A DNA stretch of 64,000 nucleotides from Pseudoxanthomonas sp. CF385. GTDB lineage: Bacteria; Pseudomonadota; Gammaproteobacteria; Xanthomonadales; Xanthomonadaceae. The stretch covers positions 62,001-126,000 of the forward strand of contig NZ_FNKZ01000004.1 of the NCBI RefSeq assembly GCF_900104255.1. Direction: 5' to 3'. The position numbers and the translations under genes were made by a program. The notes under the pieces were generated by a model. It was given only the letters and a program-made list of their open reading frames with translations, ran no database searches and had not been told where the DNA came from. Positions 49,652-58,435 of this stretch are shown piece after piece (the stretch's first letter is position 1; every line of letters starts with the position of its first letter).

Positions 49652-52057
49652 TCACCAGCGGTAGGCGACGGAGGCCTGGTACGACGTGCCTTCCAGCGGG
49701 CGGCCCATGAAGACGCCGCCGCTGGTCGCATTACCGAGCACGCGGGCGTTGCCCTCGGTCAGCGCGATCTCGTCGGTGACGTTGCGGCCCGAGAAGGTGA
49801 ACTCCCAGTGGTCGCCCATGTGCGCGCTGGCACCGACGTCCCAGGTGTCGTACTTCGGCAGCACCTGGCCGTTGGCCGGATCGGAGTAGCGATCGCCGAC
49901 GTGCGTGTAGGTGGTGAACACCTTCAGGTCGCCCCACGGCAGCGACCAGTAGTAGCTGGGTGTCAGCCGCGCGCGGAACTTCGGCTGGCGCACCACCTGG
50001 TTGCCGTCGTAGGTCGCGAAGTCGCCGTACTTGGCGCGCAGCCAGGTCGCGTTCCACGCCAGTTCGAAGCCGCCCGCCGGCCGCCATGCACCCTCGAACT
50101 CCAGGCCGCGCGCCTTCGAGTCGCCGATGATGACGACGTTGTTGCCGTTGTTGTCGAACGCCTGGTACCGCAGGCCGGTGAAGTCGTTGTAGAACGCGGT
50201 GAGGTACATCTCGTACGTCTCGCCGCCGGCCTTCAGGCCCAGCTCGTACTGGTCGATCTCGGTCTTGTTGTTGGCCCCGTCGCGCAGGTTGTCGAACTGC
50301 GGGAACGTGAAGCCCGAGTTGACGCGGCCGAACAGGCTGACGCTGTCGTTGAGCGTGTAGTTCAGGCCGGCCGTCCAGGACACGTCGCTGTCGTTCTGGT
50401 CGATGCTGCGCGGCGTGGTCGAGACCGAGGTGGTGTTGTCGTACAGCGTGTTCGGGTTGCCGTCCAGGTCGACCGTGATCGGATCCCACACCGTGCCGTT
50501 CACTTCCTGCCGCTCGTAGCGCACGCCGGCATCCAGGCGGATGCGATCGTTGACGGTCCACTCGTCGGCGATGAAGAAGGCCGTGTTCTGGCCGTCGTAG
50601 TCACCCCGGATGTTGTAGAACGCCGTGCCCACGAAGCCGTCGCGCGTGGCGACCTGCCCGTTGGACAGCGCCAGGTTCACCCGGCGCGCGTTGTCCTGCG
50701 CGGTGAGCAGCATGTTGTTGCCCAGCCACCAGCGGTCCTTGGACGAATAGTCCGCGTAGTACACGCCGAAGGTCAGCGCATTGCGCTCGGTCAGGTCGAT
50801 GCTGAAGCGCAGATCGTTGGTGAACGAACTGATCTCCTTCTCCACCACCCAGAAGCCGGCGGTCAGCACTTGCTGGTTCGGATCCACGGCACCGCCGCCG
50901 TTGACGAAGGTACCGGTGCCGGTGACGCCCGCGCCGTAGGTGTCGGTGATGTAGGACGACAGCGTCTGCGGGTTGGCACCGGTGAACAGCGCATAGGTCG
51001 GCGCATAGCCCTTGAGGTAGTTGAACTTGTCGCTGATCGTCCAGTTGCCGACATACCAGTCCAGCGAACCGCCGAACACGTCGATGTCCACGCCACGGCC
51101 ATCGGCCAGGTCGCGCGTCATCGTCTGGTTGCCGACGCCGGTGGGCAGGGTAACGCGGCGGAAGTCGTCGCCCACCAGCGTGCCGGTGGTCGCGTCCAGG
51201 CCCGGGAAGTTGGAGATGTCCTCGCCGTTGTTGCGCGATACCAGCGGCACTGCGGTATAGAACGTGTTCTTGTCGTCGGTGTGGCGCGCGTAGAGGTTGA
51301 ACTCGCCCTCGGCCCAGCGCTTGGTCAGCGTGGCGCTGAGCTGGCCGCCCTTCTCCACCGGGAAACCGGTCTCGCGCACGCCGTCGGTCTCGCGGTAGAA
51401 ACCGCCCACGCTGTAGTACCAGCCGGTGTCGGTGCCCAGCGGGCCGCCGCTGTAGAAATCGAGACGACGCAGGTCGTCGGTACCCACGGTCAGCCGGACC
51501 AGGCCTTCAGGCGTGTCCTCGCCCTTCTTCTGGATGAAGTTGACGGTGACGCCGGGCTGGCCGTTCGAGTAGATCGGGCTGGGGCCGCCGCGCAGGCCTT
51601 CGACGCGCGCGATGGTGTCGTCGATGCGGAACAGCGTGGTGTTCTCGAGGAACGACAGCGTCGGCGGCGGGAAGATCGGCGAACCGTCCAGCTGCAGGGT
51701 GAAGAACGGCGCGTCGCCCTCGGAGGGCATGCCGCGCACGAAGACATTGGCGCCGGTGCCGCCGCCGCTGGCCTCGGCCCAGACGCCGGGCACGATCTTC
51801 AGCAGGTCGGCGGTGCTGGTCGGCGCGGTTTCCTGGATCTGTTCCGGCGTGGCGGTGCTGATCGAGAAGCTGGCGTCGCGCTTGCGCAGGCCCTTGAACT
51901 TGGCCGTGCCGCTGACGACCACGGCGTCCAGCGTCTTGGCCTCCTGCTCGGCCGGCGCCACGGGTGCGGCTTCCTGTGCGCTCGCCAGGGCCGGCGATAG
52001 CGCCAGCGCGATGGCGGCCGACAGGGCGTAGCGCATCGGGTGCTTGGTGTGTTGCAT
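49652..52057 (-). CDS. TonB-dependent receptor of the alpha-glucoside/disaccharide locus
   Basis: An 801-residue receptor: signal peptide (about 1-27, ALSPALASA), TonB box TLDAVVVSG (42-50), plug (ADLLKIVPGVWAEASGGGTG, VFVRGMP), beta-barrel and terminal VAYRW, an aromatic last residue. ATG 52055-52057 is preceded by a strong GGAGGGAGA. It lies 74 bp downstream of the GH65 fusion and upstream of the MFS gene, so it is part of that sugar locus. Confidence 0.92.
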   Translation of the reverse strand: MQHTKHPMRYALSAAIALALSPALASAQEAAPVAPAEQEAKTLDAVVVSGTAKFKGLRKRDASFSISTATPEQIQETAPTSTADLLKIVPGVWAEASGGGTGANVFVRGMPSEGDAPFFTLQLDGSPIFPPPTLSFLENTTLFRIDDTIARVEGLRGGPSPIYSNGQPGVTVNFIQKKGEDTPEGLVRLTVGTDDLRRLDFYSGGPLGTDTGWYYSVGGFYRETDGVRETGFPVEKGGQLSATLTKRWAEGEFNLYARHTDDKNTFYTAVPLVSRNNGEDISNFPGLDATTGTLVGDDFRRVTLPTGVGNQTMTRDLADGRGVDIDVFGGSLDWYVGNWTISDKFNYLKGYAPTYALFTGANPQTLSSYITDTYGAGVTGTGTFVNGGGAVDPNQQVLTAGFWVVEKEISSFTNDLRFSIDLTERNALTFGVYYADYSSKDRWWLGNNMLLTAQDNARRVNLALSNGQVATRDGFVGTAFYNIRGDYDGQNTAFFIADEWTVNDRIRLDAGVRYERQEVNGTVWDPITVDLDGNPNTLYDNTTSVSTTPRSIDQNDSDVSWTAGLNYTLNDSVSLFGRVNSGFTFPQFDNLRDGANNKTEIDQYELGLKAGGETYEMYLTAFYNDFTGLRYQAFDNNGNNVVIIGDSKARGLEFEGAWRPAGGFELAWNATWLRAKYGDFATYDGNQVVRQPKFRARLTPSYYWSLPWGDLKVFTTYTHVGDRYSDPANGQVLPKYDTWDVGASAHMGDHWEFTFSGRNVTDEIALTEGNARVLGNATSGGVFMGRPLEGTSYQASVAYRW

Positions 52058-52131
52058 GGTCTCTCCCTCCACTTGCATTGTTGTCGTGTTGTTGGCTGGG
52101 TGCCCGCCGCGGCTTCTGTGGCCGCGTGCGG

Positions 52132-55100
52132 TCAGGGCGATACGAATGTCCTCAGGTCGAACGCGTTGATGTGCGGGATGACGGCGTCGGCGTGGCGCAG
52201 CGCGCGCGCGTCGCCGATGCCGATCGCGGCCATGCCCGCCGCATGGATGGCCTCGATGCCGGCCGCGGCGTCTTCCACGCCGATGCAGCGGTGCGCCGGC
52301 ACGCCCAAAGCGGCGGCGACGTCGAGGAAGATGGCCGGATCGGGCTTGGCCCGGACGATGCGGCCGGCGTCGGCGATGTAGTCGAAGCAGCCGGCGATAC
52401 CGAGCTTCTCCAGCAACGCCGGCGCATTGCGGCTGGCCGAGGCCAGGCCCAGCTTCAGGCCGGCGGCGCGCGCGGCGTCCAGCACCTCGCGCACGCCATC
52501 GAAGAGATCCTGCGGCCCGACGCTGGCGATCTCCTGCACGTAGTAACCGTTCTTGGTGCCCGCCAGCGCGCGCTTCTCCTCGGCCGAGTACGTGCGCGTG
52601 GCGCGTTCGAGGATGATCTCCAGCGACGCCATGCGGTCTACGCCCTTCAGGCGCTCGTTGACCTGCAGGTCGAACGGCACGCCGATCTCGTCGGCCAGGC
52701 GCTTCCACGCGCGGTAGTGCGTGTGCGCGGTATCGGTCAGTACGCCGTCGAGATCGAAGATCAGTGCTTCACAGGCGCGCGGGAACGGCTGCTTGGGCGG
52801 CGACGGCACGGCCAGCGGCAGCACCACATCGAGGCCGGGCTTCAGCACCACCTCGCTGCCGACGTGGCCGAAGGCCAGCGCGTCGCCTTCGTCGAGCCGG
52901 TAGCGCACGCCGCGCGCATCGACGTCCACGCGCAGGGCGCAACCGCGCCACCGCAGATTGAAGCCGTAGCCGCGCCAGGCGGCCGGCAGCGTCGGTGCGA
53001 ACTCCAGCCGCCCTTGCACCACGCGCAGCCCGCCGAAGCCCTGCACCAGTCCCAGCCAGCTGCCGGCCATCGCCGCCATGTGCACGCCGTGGTCGGTGTT
53101 GCCGTGCAGGTCGTCCAGGTCCACGCGCAGGCTCGCGTCGAAGTAGTCCCAGGCCTTGCCGTCCTGGCCGACTTCGCTGGCGAGGATGCCGTACACCGGC
53201 GCCGACAGCGTGGAATCGTGGGTGGTGACGGCGTCGTAGTAATCGAAGTCGCGCCGCTTCGTCGCCAGGTCCACGCCGTCGCCGGCCAGCACCATCGCCA
53301 TCGCCACGTCGGCCTGCTTGCAGACCTGGTGGCGGTACAGCGTGAGCGGGTGGTAGTCGAGCAGCAGCGGGCGGTGCGGCCCTTCGCGACGCGGGAACGG
53401 CCAGCGCGGCTTGGCGAGGAAGTCGTCGTCCTGCGGGTGGATGCCCAGCGCATCGTCGACCGGCAGGTGCATCGCATCGGCGGCCCGCTGCCACAGCGCC
53501 ACCTCGGCGGCATCGAGCCCGATGCGCGTCGCGAGCGCGCGCAGCGCGTCCGGCCGGTCCGCCGACAGGCGGCGCCACGCGTCGATGGCGCGCTGCAGGT
53601 GCCGCTGCGCCATCCGGTTGGTGTACCAGTTGTTGTTGACCAGCGTGGTGTATTCGTCGGGCCCGGTCACTTCGTGGATGCAGAACGCGCCGCCGAGCCG
53701 CGGATTGAAGTGCCCGGCCTGCGGCCAGATGCGCGCGGTCTCGAAAAGAATCTCGGCGCCAGCCTCGCTGAGGAAGTCGAGATCATCGCTGGCGTCGAGA
53801 TAAAGCCCGATCCCGTAGGCGATGGCGGCATTGATGTGGTACGCCGCCGAGCCGCTGGGATAGTGCGCGGAACATTCGCGGCCGGCGATGGTGCGCCAGG
53901 GGTACAGCGCGCCACGCGGGTGATTCATCGCGCGCGCGGTGTCGCGTGCGCCGTCGAGGGTGCGGAAGCGGTACATCAGCATCGCCCGCGCCACGTCCGG
54001 CGCGGTGTACGCCATGACGGGCAACACGAAGGCTTCCGTGTCCCAGAAGCAGTGCCCTTCGTAGCCTTCGCCGGTGATGCCCTTGGCCGCCGTGCCGTTG
54101 ATGCCGTCGCGGCCGGCCGATTGCAGCAGGTGGAACAGGTTGAAGCGCAGTGCCAACTCGGCCGCGGGATCGCCGTCGACGGACAGGCCGGCACGCTGCC
54201 AGAAGCCCTGCATCGCATCGGCCTGCGTCGCGGCGATGCGGTCGAAGCCGTCGCGCTGCGCGCGCGCCAGCACCGCGCCCGCGCCGTCCTGCGCGCGGCC
54301 GTTGCCGTCGTCGTAAGCCACGTACTTCTCGATCACCACCGACGCACCTGGCGACAGGGTGGCGCTGAAGCGCTGCTCTACCCGGCCCTGGCCCACCTCC
54401 GCGCCGACGAACACCAGGCCCGGCGACAACCGGTGCCGCTGCGCGCAGACCAGGGCGACCCCGCTGTGGTGGGTCCGCTGGGTGAGCTGCGCACCTTCGG
54501 CATCGGCCTGCTCGTCGGCGACCCGCAGGTCCTTGCCGCCATGCACGCCGATGCGGGGATCGTCGCCCTGCTCAACGGCCTGGCGCCCGGTCTCGATCGA
54601 CGACCCCAGCGTCAGCGGGCCGGCGTAATCGATGGACGCCACCTCGAAGCAGATCGCCAGCAGCGCGCGCTCGGCCAGCGGCACCACGCGCCGCGCGCGG
54701 ATCTCCAGCGTATGACCCTGCGCGGTCTTCAGGCGCAGGCGGCGGTCCAGCGCACCGGCGGCAAGATCGAGCGTGCGCTCGAAGTCGAGCCACTCGGCGT
54801 CTCGCAGGCGCAACGGCGCATCGCCCAGGCGCAGGCGGATGTGCTTGCCCTCGGCCACCGGCACGCGGGTATCGGTGCTGCGGGTGAAGCCGGGGAAGCG
54901 CTCGTGGTAGTGGATCGGATTCTGTTCGAACACGCTCGACAGGAACGTGCCGTCGCTGGGGCTGTCGTCCTCCTCCAGCGCACCGCGCACGCCCAGCGTG
55001 CCGTTGGCGAGGGCGAACAGGGTTTCATCGCGCGCCGCACGCGCGGGGTCGAAGGCCCGCTGGGTGAGCCGCCACGGATCGGACCGGCCGTCGTCCCGCT

Positions 55101-55167
55101 CCGCGCCCCCGCCTGTTGTTTTCGCCTGCTGCTGTTCCACCGACATCCTCGTGCTGAGCCCTTGCAT
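52132..55167 (-). CDS. GH65 disaccharide phosphorylase fused to beta-phosphoglucomutase
   Basis: A 1011-residue two-enzyme fusion without a signal peptide. Residues ~30-780 are a GH65 phosphorylase with FALANGTLGVRG, GYEGHCFWDTEAF, and the catalytic Glu505 in HEVTGPDEYT. Residues ~795-1011 are a HAD beta-phosphoglucomutase with nucleophile Asp805 and Asp807 in IFDLDGVLTDTAH, and KPDPAIFLDVA and GVEDAAAGIEA. The pair would turn a disaccharide plus phosphate into beta-glucose-1-phosphate, then glucose-6-phosphate, saving ATP. Maltose, trehalose, kojibiose and nigerose are all possible. ATG 55167 is tentative; a second in-frame ATG is at 55146. Confidence 0.9.
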   Translation of the reverse strand: MQGLSTRMSVEQQQAKTTGGGAERDDGRSDPWRLTQRAFDPARAARDETLFALANGTLGVRGALEEDDSPSDGTFLSSVFEQNPIHYHERFPGFTRSTDTRVPVAEGKHIRLRLGDAPLRLRDAEWLDFERTLDLAAGALDRRLRLKTAQGHTLEIRARRVVPLAERALLAICFEVASIDYAGPLTLGSSIETGRQAVEQGDDPRIGVHGGKDLRVADEQADAEGAQLTQRTHHSGVALVCAQRHRLSPGLVFVGAEVGQGRVEQRFSATLSPGASVVIEKYVAYDDGNGRAQDGAGAVLARAQRDGFDRIAATQADAMQGFWQRAGLSVDGDPAAELALRFNLFHLLQSAGRDGINGTAAKGITGEGYEGHCFWDTEAFVLPVMAYTAPDVARAMLMYRFRTLDGARDTARAMNHPRGALYPWRTIAGRECSAHYPSGSAAYHINAAIAYGIGLYLDASDDLDFLSEAGAEILFETARIWPQAGHFNPRLGGAFCIHEVTGPDEYTTLVNNNWYTNRMAQRHLQRAIDAWRRLSADRPDALRALATRIGLDAAEVALWQRAADAMHLPVDDALGIHPQDDDFLAKPRWPFPRREGPHRPLLLDYHPLTLYRHQVCKQADVAMAMVLAGDGVDLATKRRDFDYYDAVTTHDSTLSAPVYGILASEVGQDGKAWDYFDASLRVDLDDLHGNTDHGVHMAAMAGSWLGLVQGFGGLRVVQGRLEFAPTLPAAWRGYGFNLRWRGCALRVDVDARGVRYRLDEGDALAFGHVGSEVVLKPGLDVVLPLAVPSPPKQPFPRACEALIFDLDGVLTDTAHTHYRAWKRLADEIGVPFDLQVNERLKGVDRMASLEIILERATRTYSAEEKRALAGTKNGYYVQEIASVGPQDLFDGVREVLDAARAAGLKLGLASASRNAPALLEKLGIAGCFDYIADAGRIVRAKPDPAIFLDVAAALGVPAHRCIGVEDAAAGIEAIHAAGMAAIGIGDARALRHADAVIPHINAFDLRTFVSP

Positions 55168-55208
55168 GCCGTGGGAACGCCACGGGCCGGGGCACGCTAG
55201 GAGTCGTT

Positions 55209-55236
55209 GTTATCGATGTCAAGTTATCGATGTCAA
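55209..55236 (-). promoter_or_regulatory. Tandem 14-bp operator repeat overlapping a promoter
   Basis: GTTATCGATGTCAA occurs twice, exactly and with no gap. On the minus strand the repeat reads TTGACATCGATAAC twice, placing a perfect -35 (TTGACA, 55231-55236) about 16-17 bases from a -10-like GATAAC in the second copy. The ATCGAT core is typical of LacI-family operators. The GH65 fusion starts about 40 bp downstream. Confidence 0.6.
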
Positions 55237-55386
55237 AACACCGGTTAGCGAGACGTCAGGGTATGCAGCGCATCCGCCGGCTCGCGACTTCGGCCTTTTC
55301 ATTCAATCAGTTAGCCAGCTTCTCGCGCACGCAAGCGCGGCCGGATGTCCACCGGGTGGACGCTGCGATGCAGCAGCCCGCTGCGC

Positions 55387-56421
55387 TTACGTCGTGCGGA
55401 CGACCAGATGGGTCGGCAGGGTCTCGGAGACCGCGTCGTCGCCTTCGATCAGGGCGCGCACCTTGCGGGCCAGGAGGACGCCGGCGTCGATGAAGTTCTG
55501 GTGCACCGAGGTCAGCGGCGGCACGTAGGTCGCGCCCAGCGGGGAATCGTCGTAGCCGATTACCGAGACATCCTCCGGCACCCGCCGGCCGCGCTCGATC
55601 AGCGCCCGGATCGCGCCGATGGCCAGCAGGTCGCTGGCCGCGAACAGGGCATCGACCTGCGGATGCGCCTGCAGCAGCGCATGCACCGCATCGGCGCCGG
55701 CACCGACCGTGAAGCTGGAGACCGTCGGCGCGATCGGCGTGATGCCGTGCCGCGCGAGGGCCGTGCTGAACCCCTCCAGGCGCTCGGCGAACTCGCCGTG
55801 CGCGGGATCGCCGAGGAACGCGGGGCGGCTGCGCCCCAGCGCGATGAACCGCTCGGCCGCCAGCGCACCGCCACGGCGGTTGTCGCTGCCCACCACCACC
55901 TGCGATTCGTGCCGGCTCACGGCGCCCCAGACCACCATCGGGCGGCCCCAGCGCTGTACGGCGTGCATCGCATCTTCGTGCGCACCCTGGCCGAGCAGGA
56001 TCACGCCATCGGCCGCCTGCACGTTCGGCAGCGAGCCGCCCTGCAGCGAGGTCAGCAGCACGCTGTAACCGGTGGAGGTGAGTTCCTGGGTGATGCCGCC
56101 CAGCAGGTCGAGCGGATAGGGCCCGGACATCTGCCGTTCGACGGTGGGCTTCATCTCCACCACCACCGCCACCGTCATGCTCCGGCGGAGTTTGAGATTG
56201 CGCGCGCTGACGTTGAACGCGTAACCATACTGCTGCGCCACCTCGCGCACGCGGGCGCGCGTTTCCGCATTCACCAGCGGGCTGTCGCGCAGCGCGCGCG
56301 AGACGGTGATCGCCGATACGCCGGCCACTTTCGCCAGATCCGCCATCGTCAGGTGGTCGCCGGGCGACGGCAGCGCCGCCGTGGCGCGACCGGTGCGGCT
56401 CTTGCGTTTGGCAGGGGGCAT
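55387..56421 (-). CDS. LacI-family regulator of the GH65 locus
   Basis: A 344-residue repressor with the helix-turn-helix at about 26-46 (MADLAKVAGVSAITVSRAL), a hinge, and an effector-binding domain with the VIGYDDSPLG block. It lies directly upstream of the GH65 gene on the same strand, with the tandem 14-bp repeat in the gap. A disaccharide of glucose, or its phosphate, is the likely inducer (inference). It starts five bases after the DUF1801 stop. Confidence 0.9.
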   Translation of the reverse strand: MPPAKRKSRTGRATAALPSPGDHLTMADLAKVAGVSAITVSRALRDSPLVNAETRARVREVAQQYGYAFNVSARNLKLRRSMTVAVVVEMKPTVERQMSGPYPLDLLGGITQELTSTGYSVLLTSLQGGSLPNVQAADGVILLGQGAHEDAMHAVQRWGRPMVVWGAVSRHESQVVVGSDNRRGGALAAERFIALGRSRPAFLGDPAHGEFAERLEGFSTALARHGITPIAPTVSSFTVGAGADAVHALLQAHPQVDALFAASDLLAIGAIRALIERGRRVPEDVSVIGYDDSPLGATYVPPLTSVHQNFIDAGVLLARKVRALIEGDDAVSETLPTHLVVRTT

Positions 56422-56426
56422 GCGGG

Positions 56427-56876
56427 TCACGTCCGTGCGCGGCTGGCTTCGTATTGTGCAATAAGCGTGTCCACCGGCGTCGAGGCGATCACGCCGCCGA
56501 TCACCTCCGGCAACAGGTCGTCCGTGGACTTGAAGCGCAGGCAGCTCTTGCCCATGTCCAGCTTCCTGCCGGCGTCCGCGTAAGCGTTGCGCAACACCAC
56601 GTCCTGCGCGGAATTCGCGTAGCACACGGTCAGGTACAGCGCGTAGTACTGCTTCTGCGCCGCCAATGCGACGTACGGCAAGGGCTGCTTGTTGTAGGTG
56701 GTCGGATAGCGCGACAGCGGCACCTCCCACGCGATCATGCCCCAGCTCATCGCCTCGACGTAGCCGTCCGGTAGGTGCCGGTTGACCAGCGCGCGGACCG
56801 ATGCGATCACCGCGCGGCGATCCTCCGGCAACTCCGCGAGGTACTCCTCCACCGTCTTCGCCTTGCTGCTGGCCAT
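56427..56876 (-). CDS. DUF1801 / YdhG-like protein
   Basis: A 149-residue protein with TVEEYLAELPEDRRAVIASVRALV and EAMSWGMIAWEVPLSRYP, matching the DUF1801 (YdhG-like) family. Its biochemical role is unknown. It immediately precedes the LacI gene, with a 5-bp gap, so it may be co-transcribed with it. Confidence 0.82.
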   Translation of the reverse strand: MASSKAKTVEEYLAELPEDRRAVIASVRALVNRHLPDGYVEAMSWGMIAWEVPLSRYPTTYNKQPLPYVALAAQKQYYALYLTVCYANSAQDVVLRNAYADAGRKLDMGKSCLRFKSTDDLLPEVIGGVIASTPVDTLIAQYEASRART

Positions 56877-56940
56877 GATCGCCTCCCGTTCGGCGCGACA
56901 TTAGCGCAGCCGTGCCGCCACGTCATGCGGCATCGGCGCC

Positions 56941-56978
56941 TGCGTCGATCCGACGCATCGCTGCGTCGATGTCGACGC
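56941..56978. promoter_or_regulatory. Two GCGTCG palindromes in the DUF1801/ompW divergent region
   Basis: TGCGTCG-ATC-CGACGCA (56941-56957) and GCGTCGA-TG-TCGACGC (56963-56978). Both have perfect 7-base arms, and their centres are about 21.5 bp apart, two helical turns. This looks like a double operator for an unidentified regulator. Confidence 0.4.
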
Positions 56979-57147
56979 GCGGTGAAAAGCCGATGAACCC
57001 ACGCTGGATATCGCCCGCGTTGCGTTCGGTTCACGTCGAGGGGCGGACAAGGTTCATCCCGCGCTGGTTACGGTGCCCACGCCTTCGATGCCGCACGTGT
57101 TCCGCGTGATGCACCGGGGCGATAAGAACACAACAGGAGATGCCCGC

Positions 57148-57789
57148 ATGACTTCGATCCGCACCCTCACGATCGCCCTTGCTTCGCTGCTGGCCGTCCC
57201 GGCGGCCTTTGCCCAGGACACCTCGACCGACACCGCGTCGTCCTCTTCGACCAGCGGCAAGCGTTTTGCCGTGGTCGGCGGCGCCGCCATCCTCAAGCCC
57301 GACGGCGACCCGGCACCGGGCCTGAAGGTCGACGGCGACGTCGCGCCCGTGATCAGCGCCAGCTGGTACGCGACCGACAACATCGCCGTCGAGCTGTGGG
57401 GCGCGGCGGACAAGTTCAACCACCGCGTGAAGGCGGATGGCGCCGGCAAGATCGGCACCGTCGACCAGCAGCCGATCGCGCTGAGCGGCCAGTACCACTT
57501 CGGCACGCCGGACAAGGTGATGCGTCCGTTCGTGGGCCTGGGCTACTACGAGTCCAACTTCAGCAACGAGAGCATCGGCACCGACGATGCCCACGTGGGC
57601 CTCGAAACCGCCAAGGGCGCCATCGCGACCGCTGGTGTGGACTTCAACATCAACCAGACCTGGTTCGCCCGCGCGGATGCCCGCTACCTGAAGGGCGACG
57701 CCGGCGTGCGCGTCGCCGGCCAGGGCACCGGTGAAGAACTGACGATCGACCCGTGGGTCGTGGGTGTGGGTATCGGCGCGCGCTTCTGA
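57148..57789 (+). CDS. OmpW-family outer-membrane protein
   Basis: A 213-residue small beta-barrel with signal peptide (about 1-21, LLAVPAAFAQD). FGTPDKVMRPFVGLGYYESNF and the C-terminal VGVGIGARF ending in Phe match OmpW/AlkL. AGGAGA lies eight bases before the ATG. The family forms an 8-stranded barrel with a hydrophobic lateral channel, often for small hydrophobic molecules and stress response. Confidence 0.9.
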   Translation: MTSIRTLTIALASLLAVPAAFAQDTSTDTASSSSTSGKRFAVVGGAAILKPDGDPAPGLKVDGDVAPVISASWYATDNIAVELWGAADKFNHRVKADGAGKIGTVDQQPIALSGQYHFGTPDKVMRPFVGLGYYESNFSNESIGTDDAHVGLETAKGAIATAGVDFNINQTWFARADARYLKGDAGVRVAGQGTGEELTIDPWVVGVGIGARF

Positions 57790-57813
57790 TCCATCGCTCC
57801 ATCGCGTCGATAC

Positions 57814-57843
57814 GGCGGCGGGCTTCCGGGCCCGCCGCCTTTT
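57814..57843 (+). terminator. Intrinsic terminator after ompW-like gene
   Basis: Stem GGCGGCGGG/CCCGCCGCC (57814-57822 with 57831-57839) followed by TTTT. Confidence 0.85.
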
Positions 57844-57847
57844 GCTG

Positions 57848-58405
57848 TCAGCGGCCGCCTCGCCCCTGCAGGCGGCGCAGGCGCGCCACGCGCCATTTCG
57901 CGCCCCAGGCGTAGACCAGGTAGTGGCCCAGCAGCACGCCGGCCACGGCGAGCAGGCTGCCATGGCCGCTCAACAGCGCATGCGTCGGCGCCACCGCGCC
58001 GGCCTGCCAGTACTGCACCATCTGCACGAACCCCAGCACGATGCGGCCCGCCACGATCGCCACCAGCAGCAGCGACAGCCATGCATTGGGTTGGTAGAAC
58101 ACGCCCTGCGGCGCGACTTCCCAACGCGTGAGCCACAGCCCGAACAGGCCCAGCACTGCGCCCGCCGCCAGGCCGATACCCGCGCCGACCAGGCTGTCGG
58201 GCCACCAGAACAAGCCCAGCGCACTGACGGCGACGAAGATCGCCACCGACACCAGCAGGCTCCATGCATTGAGTGCCAGCAACCAGTCGCGCGCCATTCG
58301 CCGCGCACGTCCGTAGCGATAGCGCTGCCACAGCGTCAGGGGCAGCGCCACGACCCACAGGGCAAGCAGCAGGAACAGGATGAGCAGGGCGATCACGATG
58401 GGCAT
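57848..58405 (-). CDS. Polytopic inner-membrane protein of unknown function
   Basis: A 185-residue protein with about five hydrophobic helices (first at 3-24, last near 150-168) and Arg-rich loops (RYRYGRARRMAR and a C-terminal RLRRLQGRGGR). There is a faint resemblance to CcdC/DUF1453-like proteins, not firm. It is convergent with ompW and lies 30 bp after the EamA gene, so it may share its transcript. Confidence 0.65.
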   Translation of the reverse strand: MPIVIALLILFLLLALWVVALPLTLWQRYRYGRARRMARDWLLALNAWSLLVSVAIFVAVSALGLFWWPDSLVGAGIGLAAGAVLGLFGLWLTRWEVAPQGVFYQPNAWLSLLLVAIVAGRIVLGFVQMVQYWQAGAVAPTHALLSGHGSLLAVAGVLLGHYLVYAWGAKWRVARLRRLQGRGGR

Positions 58406-58435
58406 GGCCGCATGATGCCCGAAATGCAGGGCGTG

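Noticed and set aside
52058..52708. Longer N-terminus for the second TonB receptor
   Set aside because: The upstream frame overlaps the mutase coding region and lacks receptor features; GGAGGGAGA before ATG 52057 and a signal peptide fix the start.
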